Source of the DNA: JANLTP01 sp031363055
Lineage (GTDB): Bacteria; Pseudomonadota; Gammaproteobacteria; Burkholderiales; Burkholderiaceae_E
NCBI GenBank assembly: GCA_031363055.1
Contig: JANLTP010000127.1
Coordinates: 1-64,000 of the forward strand
Length of the DNA stretch: 64,000 nt
Direction: 5' to 3'
Part shown: positions 61,375 through 64,000 of the stretch, one piece after another
Numbering within the stretch: position 1 is the stretch's first letter
Layout of the letters: every line of letters begins with the position of its first letter
Notes under the pieces: model-generated
The model's database searches: none
Told to the model about the DNA's origin: nothing
The model's input: only the letters and a program-made list of their open reading frames with translations
Position numbers and translations under genes: made by a program

Positions 61375-63509
61375 GCGCCGACGATGACCGCACTCGAGTC
61401 ATTGGCAAGGCGGGCCCAGGGGTAGCCTTCGGCGCAGCAGCGGTGAGGCCAGATTCGGCGTCACCCTTGGTGTCACCGTCAGCATCGAACTCGACATCAA
61501 ATTCGGCATCGACATCGAACAATGTATTGCCGGTGAATACCCGGCTCGGTGAGTTTGAAATCATCGGACTGATTGGCGAGGGCGGCTTCGGCATCGTTTA
61601 TCTGGCACTCGACCATTCACTCGAGCGACAGGTAGCACTGAAAGAATACATGCCATCCGCCTTGGCCACTCGCGGCCAAGGTCTGGGCGTCTCGGTCAAG
61701 TCACCACGGCATGCTGAAACGTTTGAAGCGGGGCTGCGCAGTTTTGTCAATGAAGCGAAACTGCTGGCGCATTTTGATCATGAAGCCCTTGTCAAAGTGC
61801 ATCGCTTCTGGGAGGCCAACGGTACGGCCTACATGGTCATGCCCTTGTATGAAGGGGTGACGCTCAAGCATGCGCTTAAGGACCTGCCCGAGAGACCGAG
61901 CGAGGAGTGGCTCAAAAGCATTCTGGAACCACTGATCGATGCGCTCGAACTCATGCATGCCAAGCAGTGTTTTCACCGCGACATAGCGCCGGATAACTTG
62001 CTGATCTTGCACGACGGTCGTCCGGTGCTGCTCGACTTCGGTGCCGCACGCCGCGTGATCGGCGATATGACGCAAGCGCTGACCGTTATTCTGAAGCCCG
62101 GTTTCGCACCGGTTGAGCAGTACGCCGAAGTCCCTGAGATGAAGCAAGGTCCCTGGACTGACGTCTACGCCCTCGCCGCATTGATTTACTACGCCATCAG
62201 CGGACGCGCGCCGACACCGTCGGTCGCCCGCATCATGAACGACACCCTGATCCCGGCCGAGGAACTGGGCAAGGGCCAATACAGCGTCGAATTCTTGCGG
62301 GCGATCGACGCCGCACTGGTCGTACATCCCGATCGGCGCACGCAGTCGATGACTCAATTGCGCGCCGAACTCGGTATTGCCGCATTGGAGAGAGGCCGGA
62401 CCGTTCTGGATTTTCGGAGCCTTTCGAGCGCTTCCACGTATCTCGATTCACCGTTGCACCGAGATGAAGCGTTGACCCTGTTCAATGAATCGTCGAGGCA
62501 ATTGCCCGCTCGCGCCTCGTCGCAATCAGCATCATCGGAGCTACCGTCCACTGCGCCGCCCTCTGCATCGCCTCCTGCCGGGGCTACTGCCAGGTCCACT
62601 TCGCCGCAAATTTCCTCACAATTACCAGCACCGGTATCGGCACGCCGGGTTTCTTATGGCTGGTTGATGATTCCTGGCTTATTGTTGATCCTCGCGCTTG
62701 CCGGCGGAATCGGCTGGTATCTGCACTACTCGGGTTCACAAACTTCAAAATCAGCCAGTAGTAGTTCAAAGCCGGCGGTGTCGACAACGTCACCACCGAT
62801 AACGCCCGCGCCGTCAGGCGTTGACAGAAACGGTACGGGTACCGAGCGTCCTGCGACCGAGCGTCCAGGCAATGAACTTCCGACGACCGAGCGTCCTGCG
62901 ACTGATCCCGCCGCGACAGCGGTCACTTCGAGCGGCGGAAAGGCACCCTTCTCGCCTTCGGTAATCAGTGATCTTCTCTACCAGTCGCGCGCCACCGATT
63001 GGTCGTTGACCGGCCAGGCCACGCCGCAAACCGTTGAGATCGACCGGGACTTCATTCGGCTGGCGATCCGATCAGAGCGCGCCGGCTTTCTTTACATCTT
63101 CATGCTGGGTTCCGACACGCGTGACTGGTGGATGATTTTCCCCAACGGCAAGGATCGTAACAACAAGCTGGTTGCCGGTGAACCCTTGTCGCTGCCGCGC
63201 AAGACCTGGCCTATTCAATCGGGCGGCCCGCCGGGCACCACCCGCTTTCTGGCGATTGCGAGTGAAACCGAACGTGATTTCGGCGCCGGCGGTCTGAAAC
63301 TGACACGCGACTTCGGCAAGTTCGATCTGGGCGCCGCCGCACTGGCCTATGAGCAATCGGCTGATCCGACAATGCTATTCGCTGGTGAACCGCGCTGTCC
63401 GACAGCAGCTACTGAATGCAATAAATCTTACGGCGCCGTGCAATTCCAGATCGAGGAAATTTCACGTCGGATCATCCCAAAAAAGCCGGCTTCTAATCCC
63501 TCCGACTAG
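61371..63509 (+). CDS. transmembrane Ser/Thr protein kinase with DUF4384 domain (T6SS-linked)
   Basis: A 712-residue PpkA-like kinase. The kinase domain runs from about residue 60 to 340: glycine loop GEGGFGIVYLA, VALKEYMP (ATP-binding Lys), HRDIAPDNLL (catalytic loop, Asp near 204) and LLDFGAAR. A Ser/Pro/Ala-rich stretch leads to one membrane helix (about 425-448). A periplasmic linker repeats the theme E-R-P-A/G-T/N. The C-terminal DUF4384 domain starts near FIRLAIRSERAGFLYIFML. The GTG start overlaps the tagF stop. It probably senses envelope state and promotes secretion by threonine phosphorylation; no PppA phosphatase or FHA protein is in view. Confidence 0.9.
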   Translation: MSADDDRTRVIGKAGPGVAFGAAAVRPDSASPLVSPSASNSTSNSASTSNNVLPVNTRLGEFEIIGLIGEGGFGIVYLALDHSLERQVALKEYMPSALATRGQGLGVSVKSPRHAETFEAGLRSFVNEAKLLAHFDHEALVKVHRFWEANGTAYMVMPLYEGVTLKHALKDLPERPSEEWLKSILEPLIDALELMHAKQCFHRDIAPDNLLILHDGRPVLLDFGAARRVIGDMTQALTVILKPGFAPVEQYAEVPEMKQGPWTDVYALAALIYYAISGRAPTPSVARIMNDTLIPAEELGKGQYSVEFLRAIDAALVVHPDRRTQSMTQLRAELGIAALERGRTVLDFRSLSSASTYLDSPLHRDEALTLFNESSRQLPARASSQSASSELPSTAPPSASPPAGATARSTSPQISSQLPAPVSARRVSYGWLMIPGLLLILALAGGIGWYLHYSGSQTSKSASSSSKPAVSTTSPPITPAPSGVDRNGTGTERPATERPGNELPTTERPATDPAATAVTSSGGKAPFSPSVISDLLYQSRATDWSLTGQATPQTVEIDRDFIRLAIRSERAGFLYIFMLGSDTRDWWMIFPNGKDRNNKLVAGEPLSLPRKTWPIQSGGPPGTTRFLAIASETERDFGAGGLKLTRDFGKFDLGAAALAYEQSADPTMLFAGEPRCPTAATECNKSYGAVQFQIEEISRRIIPKKPASNPSD

Positions 63510-63573
63510 CAACAAAGTCCGATAATATGCACTGCACTGGCTGGCCTCATTTGTTGCGCAACGCGGAGACGGT

Positions 63574-64000
63574 ATGACCGACATGCGAACGCTCGCGGCG
63601 CTCGATGGCGAGCATCGATGCGGACCCGATCTCGAATACGATCCTGAGTTCCTGGAAATGGAAACTTTGGCTCGTGGCAAGAAGGAACAGCAATTCGGCG
63701 ATACCCTGGTCGCAGCCGAAGGGCCCGCCTGGAAAGCGCTGCTCGAATGCTGTGAATCACTCAATTTACGTACCCGTGACCTGAGGGTTTTAGTCAATCA
63801 TTCGCGCAGTCTCACGGCTCTGCGCGGCGTCGCCGGCGCTGCCCTTGGATTCGGATTGCTGCGTGGCGTGGTCGAGGATTTTTGGGATGATCTCCATCCC
63901 AAGTTGGACGCAGACGACGACAATGACCCCACCATGCGCTTGAATACGTTTGCGGCATTGGTGGGTGCGGCTGGTGATTCACCGGAAGCGCGCTCCGCCA
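63574..64000 (+). CDS. tssA: type VI secretion protein TssA (ImpA N-terminal domain), cut by window end
   Basis: The ATG at 63574 with GGAGAC upstream opens a frame that runs to the end of the window, with 142 residues visible. It begins MTDMRTLAALDGEHRCGPDL and continues with DPEFLEMETLARGKKEQQFG and DLRVLVNHSRSLTALRGVAG. This is the ImpA N-terminal domain shared by TssA and TagA proteins. TssA primes and caps sheath and tube assembly. The C-terminal part, which separates TssA subtypes, is outside the window. It follows the kinase gene by 64 bp. Confidence 0.85.
   Translation, partial: MTDMRTLAALDGEHRCGPDLEYDPEFLEMETLARGKKEQQFGDTLVAAEGPAWKALLECCESLNLRTRDLRVLVNHSRSLTALRGVAGAALGFGLLRGVVEDFWDDLHPKLDADDDNDPTMRLNTFAALVGAAGDSPEARSA

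Overview
The window reads as one chromosomal segment of a GC-rich Gram-negative bacterium, most likely a betaproteobacterium of Burkholderiales type. The pointers are an orphan Bug/TctC-type receptor, a TRAP transporter, lipoproteins with Gram-negative lipoboxes, a type VI secretion (T6SS) cluster and a LuxR-family response regulator. The placement is inference; no rRNA or housekeeping marker is present. Genes are packed tightly: I found no gene-free stretch over about 250 bp and no tRNA, rRNA, CRISPR array or insertion sequence.

Region 1 (1-2.9 kb): a DUF222/HNH endonuclease gene that appears frameshifted near its 5' end, and an MmgE/PrpD-family gene.

Region 2 (3.0-26.0 kb): a phosphorus-scavenging island. 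It holds two tandem PhoA-type alkaline phosphatases, phosphatidylserine decarboxylase, a membrane-anchored class III aminotransferase, an Mpo1/DUF962-like membrane protein, and a GT4 glycosyltransferase convergent with a PlcP/LpxH-like metallophosphoesterase (the Agt/PlcP lipid-remodelling pair). These are followed by a 5'-nucleotidase, a PhnZ-like HD oxygenase, the phnCDE transporter and the C-P lyase core phnGHIJKLM. A DUF1045 2H-phosphoesterase gene diverges from phnG. Six candidate PhoB boxes, built on 11-bp-spaced GTCAT-like half-sites and in several cases with a -10-like hexamer 10 bp downstream, sit in front of these transcription units. One fronts an undescribed small ORF and one fronts a truncated methyltransferase gene. 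Together they suggest a Pho-regulated programme: strip phosphate from membrane lipids and replace them, hydrolyse phosphate esters outside the cytoplasm, and break down phosphonates.

Region 3 (26.1-39.2 kb): carbon metabolism. A Sel1-repeat protein, extradiol (VOC) dioxygenase, CysQ-like phosphatase, SDR, type II haloacid dehalogenase, malate synthase G, second SDR, polytopic membrane protein, D-2-hydroxyacid dehydrogenase, TRAP transporter (P, Q, M) and Bug receptor, all on the + strand and many with overlapping ends. A two-carbon or organic-acid (glycolate/glyoxylate) theme is plausible.

Region 4 (39.2-51.3 kb): envelope and large multidomain proteins. A two-domain M16 peptidase, an MltA lytic transglycosylase, a WD40-caspase (C14) protein, and divergent from it a 1,344-residue lipoprotein combining RCC1 repeats, four CXXCH motifs and Ig-like repeats.

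Region 5 (51.3-64.0 kb): a hybrid histidine kinase convergent with a LuxR-type response regulator, which is divergent from a T6SS operon tssJ-tssK-tssL-tssM-tagF-Ser/Thr kinase (DUF4384)-tssA; tssA runs off the window. Palindromes of type TACTNNAGTA sit between the regulator and the T6SS operon and again between the caspase and RCC1 genes, suggesting a shared regulon.
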